A stretch of DNA of 25,737 nt from positions 1-25,737 of the forward strand of contig CAMOXA010000003.1 in NCBI GenBank assembly GCA_946628745.1. The letters are read 5' to 3'. The position numbers and the translations under genes are program-made. Positions 1 to 7,700 of this stretch are shown in pieces. Source of the stretch: an uncultured Verrucomicrobiota bacterium (GTDB lineage Bacteria > Verrucomicrobiota > Kiritimatiellia > RFP12 > UBA1067). Below the pieces are notes generated by a model. It was not told the DNA's origin. It did not search any database and saw nothing but the letters and a program-made list of their open reading frames with translations. How positions within the stretch are numbered: position 1 is the stretch's first letter; the number at the start of each line of letters is the position of its first letter.

Positions 1-82
1 GCCGTCCAGCACCCTTCTTGACGCCGTCCAGCACCTTGCCCGACGCCGTCCAGAACCTTGCCCGACGCCGTCCAGAAAATCG
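1..82. repeat. 22-bp direct tandem repeat, truncated by window edge
   Basis: Units begin at 1, 23, 45 and 67, each opening with GCCGTCCAG. The first three end in GAC, and copies two and three differ at one base. The fourth decays after about 13 bases. A 22-bp period is not a multiple of three, so no reading frame is kept, and no gene signal covers the stretch. There are no unique spacers between units, so it is not a CRISPR array. The array probably continues to the left of the window. Its function is unknown; it may be a simple intergenic repeat liable to copy-number change. Confidence 0.85.
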
Positions 83-100
83 CCCCGACCTAGGTCGGGG
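83..100. terminator. 18-bp perfect palindrome, possible minus-strand terminator
   Basis: CCCCGACCTAGGTCGGGG is its own reverse complement. As RNA it folds into a 7-bp GC-rich stem with a 4-nt loop. Read on the minus strand it is followed by CGATTTTC, a weak U tract, so it could end a transcript arriving from the right, such as one from the promoter-like pair at 220-248. On the plus strand it is followed directly by TTGACA (102-107). It could equally be an operator for a dimeric protein. The palindrome is directly seen; the terminator role is inferred. Confidence 0.45.
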
Positions 101-101
101 A

Positions 102-160
102 TTGACAATCTTTATGAATTTTTCTGCTACACTATAATCCGTCGGCAGGAAAGTCGGCAG
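102..160 (+). promoter_or_regulatory. promoter-like boxes with a direct repeat, rightward
   Basis: A consensus TTGACA lies at 102-107 and a consensus TATAAT at 133-138, but the 25-nt spacing is too long for one ordinary sigma-70 promoter. TACACT at 128-133, preceded by TG, gives a 20-nt spacing, still long. Just downstream, GTCGGCAG occurs twice (141-148 and 153-160), a 12-bp periodic direct repeat that could be a protein-binding site. No credible plus-strand gene follows. The boxes are listed because they are near consensus in an AT-rich island, but their activity is doubtful. Confidence 0.25.
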
Positions 161-219
161 AAAGAGAGTTGCAAGAGACATGAAAACATATCACTACCAT
201 CCCATAGAGGGATGTGCGT

Positions 220-248
220 AGTATAACATTTCCTGATTTCGCGCACAA
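220..248 (-). promoter_or_regulatory. candidate promoter inside the inverted-repeat unit
   Basis: On the minus strand TTGTGC (243-248) and TATACT (220-225) are separated by 17 nt, and the -10 box is preceded by ATGT. Transcription would start near 213 and run leftwards through the left arm towards the palindrome at 83-100. No gene starts in that direction inside the window, so the product would be a short non-coding RNA or a leader for something to the left. Confidence 0.35.
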
Positions 249-312
249 TACGCTTTTGCTGTCGCGACACTTCAAGACAACTTGCGACGTGTAGCCGATG
301 TCGCTCTGCGTT

Positions 313-335
313 AAAAATCATCCCGCTATGGGATG
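313..335 (-). terminator. intrinsic terminator of the 1200-residue protein gene
   Basis: On the minus strand, 12 nt after the TAA at 348-350, CATCCC (335-330) pairs with GGGATG (324-319) around a 5-nt loop. One A and five T (317-313) follow. Position and shape fit a rho-independent terminator. The hairpin is the right arm of the inverted-repeat unit, so a repeat end appears to act as a terminator. Confidence 0.6.
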
Positions 336-347
336 GTAGTGAACCTA

Positions 348-3300
348 TTAGAAGAAGTCCTTCTGGTCGATCATGATTTCGTTGCCGAGTCTTAAACTGG
401 GGTCGCCTGACTTTTCCAATTCTTTTTCTTCGAGGTTCTTGAGCAGGGTGTCGAGGGTGTCGATTACCTTTTCCTTCAAGTTTTCGTCCTCGGGGAGATT
501 GTCGACGATGTCGGCAATGTTTGTTTCAATCATGTTGATGCCGCCGCCCTTGAGAAGGCCGTTTTCGACGAGTTTCTTCGCGAGTTCGGGACAGCCTATT
601 GCCTTCAAGGTCTTCTGTGCGGATTCGATTTCCTTCTTGAGCGGCTCCGGGAGATCTTCCTTGCGAATGCCAGGGGCGTTCTTCGAAGTGAACTTCGACT
701 TGAAGAGCGATGTACCGTGGAGAATCGATTCCGACACGTCGCCGAACTCGTATCCGCGCGGCTCCATCATCTCGGTCTTCGAGTCTTTCTTCGCCTTCGA
801 TTTGAGATGGATGGTGTTGACGAAAACGCCATACGTCTCGCACTTTAAAAAGAGCCTGCGGTTCTTTCCGCAACCCTGCGCATCGTCGAGATGATGAATA
901 TCGGGGAGCGAGAAATAGTGGAACGTGCGCATTCCGTTGAGAAGCCCGTACTTGCCGGGCGCGGCGACGTCGTAGCCGCGCGGCATGTTGAGGTGGCCGT
1001 CCACCATCAGCCCCTGGTAGGGCTTCGCGTGCGTCGAAGTGCGCTGGTAGATGCCCTTGGCGGAATCGAGCCAGCGGGCGATATTCCCGTCCGGATCGGT
1101 TATCGAGAACGAGCCGCGGTACATCATTTCGCCTTTCTTCAGCGCGGCGGCGTGGATGGCGATCGTGAACGCCGTGATGTTCTTCAACGTCGGCGGGAAG
1201 CAGTGGGTGCGTCCGCCGAGGAGCGCGGCGATTATTTCGCGTCCTCTCGCGATGCGCGCCTCGAGAAACGCCTTCAGGTCGCCGACCGTACGCGGACGCG
1301 TCTGCGCCGGCTCGTTCTCGATGAGGCTCTGGTAGTGGACCTTGGGGAACTTGACCTTCGCGCCGTTGTCAATGACAAGCTCGAGTTCGTTCGGGAGCTG
1401 ATCGACCTTGAGCGTCTGGCCCAAAGCGTTGAGCTGGCGAGGCGGCAGCGGGACGTGCCGGGAGGACTCGGGAATGCCGGTCCCGCCGTTGCGGCGCGCC
1501 GCGGCTTCTTCCGGGTGCGTGAAGTTGGCGACATTCTCCTCGGATAGTTCCGCGAAGATCGCCTCCGCCTTGTCCTTGGGTATGACGAGCCGCGCCGCGA
1601 ACTGCGCGTCGATGGAAAACTTCGCACCGTGTTTCTCGGCAATCTGCTTTATGAAGTCGCCGGCCTTCTCGGGAATCGGCTTGTCGCAATAGTAGACGAT
1701 GTTCTTGTTGTCTTCATCCACAGAGGCGTACCACGGCGCGCGCAACTCGGGCACGACTTCGAGGTGCTTGAGGGCGACCTCCTTGTTCTTGCTGACCCAT
1801 GTAGTCGCGGATGTGAGCTTTTCCAGATTGGCGAGCGTCTCCACGGCGTCTTGCTGCACCTTTGGCCCGTCCGCGGCGAGATCGTCGAAGAGCGCGAGCT
1901 GGTTGTCGAAGACTTTCAGAAGGCGCGTCATCTGCCGGGAGAACTCGGCCTCCTTCTTGTCGATATCCTTTTGCACCTGCTGGCGGAGGGTCTTTTCAGC
2001 CGGAGAGATTCCTTTCTCTTCCGGGTCAAACGCCTTGCGGTAGTCGTCGAACACCTTCTGGAACGCGCCGGAGCGATGGAGCTCGCGGAGTTCGATCATG
2101 CCCTGCAGCTTGGCGAAGCGCGTATCGTCGTCGAACACCGAGAAGTTCTCGAAGCGCGGCTTGGTGCTGCTGCCGTAAGTGTCCTTGAAAGTAAAGTCGT
2201 CCTGTATGTCGAGATACTTGCCGTTGCCCTCGAGCGAATGGCCGGGGTCGATGGCGAAGAACTTTCCGTTCGCGAAGCCCTTGTTCTGTCCGCGGCGCCC
2301 GACCGCGTCGCGGTCGGCCGTCAGGAGGAAGAACGCCTTGTACTTGCCGAGCGATTCGAGCGGCTTGCCGTCCGGCGAAACGACGCGTCCGTCCTTGATG
2401 AAGCCGTTTTCCATGTCCTGGTAGCCCTTGGCGAATTTCGCCTGGAGCATGAGCTTCGGGTGTCCGTCGGAATATTCGCCGCGGACGATCTGGAGTTCCT
2501 GCGAGGGGACGCCGGCGATTCGCGTGAGGTCGTTCGCCAGCGCTTCGGTGACAGCGCCAGACGAGATTTTGTCGGCCGACGCGGCAGTCTGCAGGCGGTA
2601 TATCTGGCCGAGGACGGGCTTGCGGGTCGAGAGGATGCGCTCGGGGCGCATGAACGACCCCTCGTGCGCGGCGTCGTGCGCGACGACGCGATCGCCCTCG
2701 TTGTAGTCGAGCTTGAGGATGTGGCTGTCGGAGAAATGCGCGAATGCGGGCGAGAGCTTGTATTCGGGATTGTCCTCTCCGTTCGGGAGCTTCGGCTTGA
2801 CGCTCAGGATCGCGTCGCGTATTTCGGCGAAGAGCTTGGTGTTGAGATTCGCGGAGCCGACATTCTGCCAGTCCTCCGGATCGACCTTCGGGAAGCGTTT
2901 TTCGAACGCCTTGTATATGGCGCTGTTCTCGTCGGCCATTCCCTTTTCGATGACATAGTCCGCAAGAGCGGCCATGACTGCAGGGTGGGAGCGGCCCGCG
3001 AGCATGACCTGGTCGCGCGTGCTCTTTCCCTCGCACTCTTTGGCGAGCTTGGGGTCGGCTTTCTTGAGCTCTTCAAGCTTCGCGATACTCTCGTCGGACG
3101 TATAATCGGTAAACAGCCCCTTCGTATCGTTGACCGACCAGTCGTTCTTGTAGATGAAGCCGGGTTCCACTCCGTTGGATTTCTCCTGCTCGAAAAGAAC
3201 GGGGTTGGAAACCGAGCGGTTGACCCTCATGCCCTTGCCAATCACGCCTTTCTTTACCTGGTCGCCGATGGATGTTTTGCCGGCTTCGAACATCACTTTC

Positions 3301-3950
3301 AGGTCTTTGAGCCCCACGGCTTCGCGTTCGCCGACATGTTTCTCCGACTTGCGGTTCGCGGATATGTCCTGGAAGCCTTTCTGCATGTTCTTGCCGTACA
3401 GCCTGCTGAGCATCGGGTCGTTCCTCACCTGGTCGACAAGTTCGTCGATTATCGTATCAATGCGCGATGAAACGGCCGATGACAGTTCCTTATCGCTCTT
3501 GATGGAGTTGAGGAGGTTGGCCGCCTCTTTCTTAGTGTCGGCAACGGGAGAGCCGGCAAGGGTTCTGCGAACCATTTTCTGCAGGTCCTCCGCCAGCGTG
3601 AGCATTTTCGGGTGGGTGTCGAGCTGGCGGTTCAATTCGCTGACGAACCGGTTCTGCTTGAGGTGCATGAGATTCGAGAGCGTCCGCTTGACATCGCATG
3701 CCCGCAGAGACTTGTTCAGCTTGCAGCGCGAGTCGACGATAGTGTCGAACGCGTGAGCTCCCAGCGCGCCGTATTCATTGACCAGTGCCTCCCTGAACGC
3801 TTTCATCACGGCGTTGTTCTGCGCCTTGCCGGCGGAAATGAAGAAATTGCCGAGCTTCGCGCCTGTGGCGTTCTTGTCAATCTCGATGTCACGTCCCGAG
3901 AAAAACGTCGAGTTGGCCACTTTCTGGAAATCTTGTACTGTCAACGACAT
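348..3950 (-). CDS. giant protein of unknown family with kinase-like core motif
   Basis: This encodes 1200 residues, starting at ATG 3948-3950 with AAGGA just upstream and ending in TAA. I do not recognise the whole protein. No signal peptide or membrane segment is evident; the N-terminal 300 residues and the last 100 look helical and charged. Around residues 440-580 there is a stretch resembling the C-lobe of HipA/PI3K-type kinases. It has a conserved-looking DRD (546-548), then GQNKGF (554-559), then AIDPGHSL (566-573), which matches the pattern of a catalytic loop ending in Asn followed by a metal-binding Asp-x-Gly. Upstream strands (residues about 450-520) could be the N-lobe. The fold is my inference from motif spacing. 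Size and lack of sorting signals would suit an intracellular toxin or an effector delivered by a secretion machine, but no secretion genes lie nearby. It stands as a single gene between luxS and a terminator. Confidence 0.85.
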   Translation of the reverse strand: MSLTVQDFQKVANSTFFSGRDIEIDKNATGAKLGNFFISAGKAQNNAVMKAFREALVNEYGALGAHAFDTIVDSRCKLNKSLRACDVKRTLSNLMHLKQNRFVSELNRQLDTHPKMLTLAEDLQKMVRRTLAGSPVADTKKEAANLLNSIKSDKELSSAVSSRIDTIIDELVDQVRNDPMLSRLYGKNMQKGFQDISANRKSEKHVGEREAVGLKDLKVMFEAGKTSIGDQVKKGVIGKGMRVNRSVSNPVLFEQEKSNGVEPGFIYKNDWSVNDTKGLFTDYTSDESIAKLEELKKADPKLAKECEGKSTRDQVMLAGRSHPAVMAALADYVIEKGMADENSAIYKAFEKRFPKVDPEDWQNVGSANLNTKLFAEIRDAILSVKPKLPNGEDNPEYKLSPAFAHFSDSHILKLDYNEGDRVVAHDAAHEGSFMRPERILSTRKPVLGQIYRLQTAASADKISSGAVTEALANDLTRIAGVPSQELQIVRGEYSDGHPKLMLQAKFAKGYQDMENGFIKDGRVVSPDGKPLESLGKYKAFFLLTADRDAVGRRGQNKGFANGKFFAIDPGHSLEGNGKYLDIQDDFTFKDTYGSSTKPRFENFSVFDDDTRFAKLQGMIELRELHRSGAFQKVFDDYRKAFDPEEKGISPAEKTLRQQVQKDIDKKEAEFSRQMTRLLKVFDNQLALFDDLAADGPKVQQDAVETLANLEKLTSATTWVSKNKEVALKHLEVVPELRAPWYASVDEDNKNIVYYCDKPIPEKAGDFIKQIAEKHGAKFSIDAQFAARLVIPKDKAEAIFAELSEENVANFTHPEEAAARRNGGTGIPESSRHVPLPPRQLNALGQTLKVDQLPNELELVIDNGAKVKFPKVHYQSLIENEPAQTRPRTVGDLKAFLEARIARGREIIAALLGGRTHCFPPTLKNITAFTIAIHAAALKKGEMMYRGSFSITDPDGNIARWLDSAKGIYQRTSTHAKPYQGLMVDGHLNMPRGYDVAAPGKYGLLNGMRTFHYFSLPDIHHLDDAQGCGKNRRLFLKCETYGVFVNTIHLKSKAKKDSKTEMMEPRGYEFGDVSESILHGTSLFKSKFTSKNAPGIRKEDLPEPLKKEIESAQKTLKAIGCPELAKKLVENGLLKGGGINMIETNIADIVDNLPEDENLKEKVIDTLDTLLKNLEEKELEKSGDPSLRLGNEIMIDQKDFF

Positions 3951-4070
3951 ATTCCTTGCGCCTTCCTGTTGTTTGATTGCCTGTTCATCCGCGATGTCTA
4001 CACGCCGGGCCCGGAAAGGTTACACGGTTTTTTCCTCCGGGGCGAGCTTTCCCGCGAACGGCCGGCGGAT

Positions 4071-4598
4071 TCACGAATCGTAGAACGTCCCGCCGGAGGT
4101 GTCGAGGCGCCGCGTCATGCCGTACTCGTAGCGCGCGCCGCTCTTGAGTATTTCGGCATACCTCGCCGCCTCCCATTTCGCAATCGGCAGATCGTGAAGG
4201 AGAAAGTTCCCGCAATTGACCGGCGTCGCGCCGGGGACCTCGCCCTCGTAATCGCGCAGATGCTCGAACGCGCGCAAAAGAAGCGGCTGGAGCTCCTGCG
4301 GTTTCGGCCGGCCCTTGACGATCAGATAGCAGCCTGTGAGGCACCCCATCGGTCCCCAATAGACGATGCGGTCCTTCCATTCGGCGTCGTTGCGCAGGAA
4401 TGTCGCCACGACGTGTTCGATGGTATGCATGGCATTCGGATGAATCGCCGGTTCCTTGTTCGGCGTCTTCATGCGAATGTCGAACGTCGTCGCGAAGCCG
4501 CCGCCAATCTCGTCCACGCGAGACTCGTACACGCCCGGCACGATTTTTGTGTGATCGACCTGAAACGATGCTATCAAGTTCTGTTTTTCGTCCGCCAT
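4071..4598 (-). CDS. luxS: S-ribosylhomocysteine lyase LuxS
   Basis: This 175-residue enzyme should cleave S-ribosylhomocysteine into homocysteine and DPD, the precursor of autoinducer 2, in the activated methyl cycle. The zinc-site motif HTIEH is at residues 58-62 and the third ligand is Cys129 in PVNCGN. The catalytic Cys86 lies in GPMGCLTG; many LuxS proteins have Arg or Gln where this has Leu87. Length is normal for the family. I chose the ATG at 4596-4598 because the LuxS-like sequence (ASF..DHT) begins just after it. A longer frame to 4649 would need a GTG about 10 nt from the predicted transcript start and adds non-conserved residues. The gene is monocistronic with its own promoter. 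No SAH nucleosidase gene is seen beside it. Confidence 0.96.
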   Translation of the reverse strand: MADEKQNLIASFQVDHTKIVPGVYESRVDEIGGGFATTFDIRMKTPNKEPAIHPNAMHTIEHVVATFLRNDAEWKDRIVYWGPMGCLTGCYLIVKGRPKPQELQPLLLRAFEHLRDYEGEVPGATPVNCGNFLLHDLPIAKWEAARYAEILKSGARYEYGMTRRLDTSGGTFYDS

Positions 4599-4666
4599 TG
4601 TCTTATACCCTGTTGCCCTTTCTTGGCCAATGCGCACCGCCGCGCGCACGACTTGCCACGCGGCGT

Positions 4667-4696
4667 ATTATACCACATTCGCATACCGGAAATCAA
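4667..4696 (-). promoter_or_regulatory. luxS promoter
   Basis: On the minus strand TTGATT (4691-4696) and TATAAT (4667-4672) are 18 nt apart, and the -10 box is preceded by TGTGG. The start would be near 4660, giving a leader of about 60 nt before the luxS ATG. Confidence 0.7.
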
Positions 4697-4718
4697 CGGC
4701 TCCGGGTGGCGGCGAGAG

Positions 4719-4746
4719 GAACAAAACTCTGCCGCGCAACGCGGCA
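4719..4746 (-). terminator. terminator of the polysaccharide/beta-helix operon
   Basis: On the minus strand TGCCGCG (4746-4740) pairs perfectly with CGCGGCA (4736-4730) over a 3-nt loop. GAGTTTTG with four T (4726-4723) follows. It starts 16 nt past the stop codon of the beta-helix gene and upstream of the luxS promoter, as expected for an operon end. Confidence 0.65.
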
Positions 4747-4762
4747 CCCGGGAGGCAGGCGG

Positions 4763-7700
4763 CTATTCGGCCGATATGCGGAAGCCGCCGTAGTTCTTGT
4801 TGTACGCCGAGCCGCGGAAGCCGCCGCCGGTCACAACGCCGTTTACGACGAACTTAACCGGACGCGCCGCGCCAGGAACCGGTACGGACAGCGTACCCTT
4901 CACGAGTCCTGTCTTGTCGGCGAACGAAAGCTTGGCCCCGTAGGGATTCGGATCGACCGCCGCCTTCTTGTTCTGCTTGGGCAGGTTCCACTTGCGGCCG
5001 CGGACGTCGAACGGCAGAGGCGCCGCGAACAGTTCGCATTCGAGCGTGTGCTTGCCGTCCGAAAGAGCGCGCGTCTTCGAAGGCTCCACGACCTCGCCCC
5101 AAAGCGTCTGGCCGGCCGCCGTGCGAAGCGCGGTAATATCCGTAAGCGCCACCGTGCCGTCTTCGCCAACCCAGAAGACGAACCCGATGGAGCCCTTCTT
5201 CGCGTAGGCGAACGGGATCGCCAGCGATTTCTCGCCAAGGACGCCCGGCGACGTGAGCGACACCTTCGAGCCGTCGGGCATGGTGCCCGAAAGCTTGCCC
5301 TTTCCAGACGCGGCAACCGTGACAGAAAACGCAGCGCAACCGCGGTCTGTATCCAGCGCGAACGTCCAGGTACCGGCCAAGGCCGCGAGCCTGCTCTTTG
5401 CGGACGCCTTGGCCGCGCGGTCGGAAGATTTCATCAAATCCGCCCCGGCCTGCACATCAAAGTCGACGCCTCGCGCAGACTTTCCGTTCAGCTTCAACGT
5501 GCCCAGTCCGGGCAGCTTGACCGCAGCCTCGCCGCCCGCGACGGGAAATGCCGACTTGTCGACTTTGACGGACTGCTTCTTGCCGCCAAGCGGAATATAC
5601 GCTACGGTAGGCTTGCATGTTCCGTCGCGCCTGTTGGGCTTCGCGAACTTGACCGAGAGCGTTCCTTTGAGCGCCCCGTCTTTATCGCGCACCCAGCCTA
5701 CATATGTCACATTGCCTTCGAACGGCGTGGAATCGCCGTGCGGATACAACTGCGGTATCTCCGGTTCAGGCGTCACAGGGTCTGTAGGATCGGTCGGGTC
5801 CGTGGGGTCCGTGGGGTCGGTCGGTTCAGTTGGGTCCGTGGGGTCGGTCGGGGCTGTAGGATCGGTCGGGGCCGTCGGCTCATCTGGAGTGGCAGGGGCG
5901 GGAACTGCATCAGGGTCTGGATCGGGTGCCGGGTCGGCGGGAGGTTCTTCGGTGATTCCCGGGCGGGCGATCGTGGCCGGGACATATTCCCACGCCGCGA
6001 AAAGCCGCCTGTCGAACCAGGACGCGCTTATGTCGTCCATGCTCGATCCGCTTTCGTCGATATATTGGCGGCCGCCGCCGAGCGGTTCGGTCCAGTAACC
6101 GGTGAATGTCCAATTCTCGCGCTCCGGCAGGGCGGACACCGTCGGCAGCGTATCGTCAAAGTCGACCATAAGCGACTCCGGGCCGCCGGTGCCGCCGCAA
6201 TCCGCAAGCTTCACCTTCGCTTTGCCGACGGGGACGCCTTCGGCGAGACTGCCGGTCGACTCGTATCGAACCGAATTGTAGTAGATGTGGTAAGACCTGA
6301 CGCGGACATATTCCACGCCCGCCGCATCCGCGGCCGGGATAGTGTAAGCGGTCACGTCCCTGTTGTCGATCTTGACGGTAACTGCGCCGGAGAAATCGCT
6401 TGAAGCGCCGTATTCGACAAAATATCCGTTCTCGCTGCCCGACACAGGCGCGAGACGCTCCCACGACACGGATATCGAACCATCGTCGTCGCTTCTCACG
6501 GCAGAGCACGGCGCGTCGCCCGGGTTGTATTCCGTGGCATCAATCGACGCCAGGGCGATCGTCGCGGCATGGCCGGTGCAGATATTGTCGACCAGCCTGC
6601 TCGATTCGCAGTTGTCGAAGCGGATGTCGTGAGTCGTCAGCGAGTCGACGCGGTTGTTGGCGACATTCGCCGAGGCGAGTTTGGTTTTGCTGCCCTCCAC
6701 TCTTATGCCGATTCCGGTAGAACCGCGAACGATGTTGCCGACGACTTCGGAGTTTGTCGATTCACGGCAGAATATGCCCTCCGTCGCGGGACTCGCGACA
6801 AGATTGCCCTTGATGCTGCCGCCGGTGGACTCCCAGAGCAGAATGCCGCGCGCGGACGGACTCGAGATCGAGTTGCCGCAGATTTCCGCGCCCGAGGTCC
6901 CTCTCGCCTGCACGCCGCAGTCTTTCGGCGACACTATCGTATTGCCGGTCACTTTCGCGTTGTCGCATTCGTAGACATACACGGCCGAAAGCGTCGAATC
7001 GCAGATTGTGTTGCCGTCGGCCGAGAGGCTGCTGCCGCCCGTGGCGCACACGGCGTACTGTCCGCAGCCGTTGATTGTGTTGGCCGTCGCCGCAACGGTC
7101 GCCGCCGATTCGCACACGAGGCCGTTCTTTTCGGGGAACAGAATCGTGTTGCCTTCGATAACGGCGGAACCTCCCTGGAATATGACGCCGTGTCCCTTGG
7201 CGTTCCAGACTTCATTGCCTTGAAGCGCGGCGCTCGCGCAGTCCGCAAGCCACACGCCGTGCATCACAGGAGCCGTCACCTCGTTGCCCAGAATCTTCGC
7301 GCCGGCCACTCCGTTCAGCTGGATTCCGTACGCCCCGGGCGCCCAGACCTTGTTGTCGGCGAGTTCCGCGGCACCGCCGCTGTAAATGACGAAGCCGGCC
7401 TTGCCAGCGTTGTTGACAAAGTTGCCGAGCGCGAAGAGCGAGGAGCCGCCGGTTAAACTGAAGCCGTGTGCGGCAGGCTCGATGATGTCGTTGTCCCTCG
7501 CCAGGACCATGGACGAGGCATCGGCCCTGACGCCGCAATCGGAGCAACCCGTAAGCCTATTCTTTCGCAGTTCGGCCGAAGCACCGACGAGATTGACGCC
7601 CTGCACGCCGCCGGAGACGAAGTTGCCGGTAATGCGCGCCGACGCGCCGTCCACGAGGAAGAACGCATGCTCGCTCGGCGAGTCGACATTGTTTTCCGTC

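Larger units (their letters stand above)
191..342. repeat. 152-bp unit bounded by 24-bp inverted repeats (MITE-like)
   Basis: The arm at 191-214 and the reverse complement of 319-342 agree at 23 of 24 positions; the one mismatch pairs A208 with G325. Each arm also contains a small hairpin of its own: CATCCC, a 5-nt loop, then GGGATG. The interior (215-318) carries no credible gene but holds a 10-bp palindrome (TGTCGCGACA at 260-269) and a promoter-like pair. No target-site duplication is visible at the outer edges. The right edge is 5 bp from the stop codon of the 1200-residue gene. A non-autonomous mobile element, or a long-range RNA stem at an operon end, would both fit. Confidence 0.6.

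Noticed and set aside
1..82. CRISPR array
   Set aside because: The 22-bp units abut directly with no unique spacers and no cas genes are nearby.
180..221. 13-residue plus-strand mini-frame (MKTYHYHPIEGCA) after promoter-like boxes
   Set aside because: Leader-peptide-like, but it overlaps the repeat arm, no gene follows on that strand, and the promoter spacing is poor.
127..321. 64-residue minus-strand frame in the left intergenic region
   Set aside because: It starts at the inner edge of a repeat arm, runs through the other arm and a promoter-like pair, and has no ribosome-binding site or similarity I recognise.
1629..3470. 613-residue plus-strand reading frame
   Set aside because: It lies fully inside the minus-strand giant gene, is Arg/Val/Leu-heavy without motifs, and has no start signal. 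It is a high-GC shadow.
4005..4014. CCGGGCCCGG palindrome upstream of the giant gene
   Set aside because: A 10-bp GC-only palindrome is expected by chance here, and no promoter boxes accompany it.
4400..6403. 667-residue plus-strand reading frame across luxS and the beta-helix gene
   Set aside because: It crosses a recognised gene, a promoter and a terminator of the other strand and has extreme Arg content.
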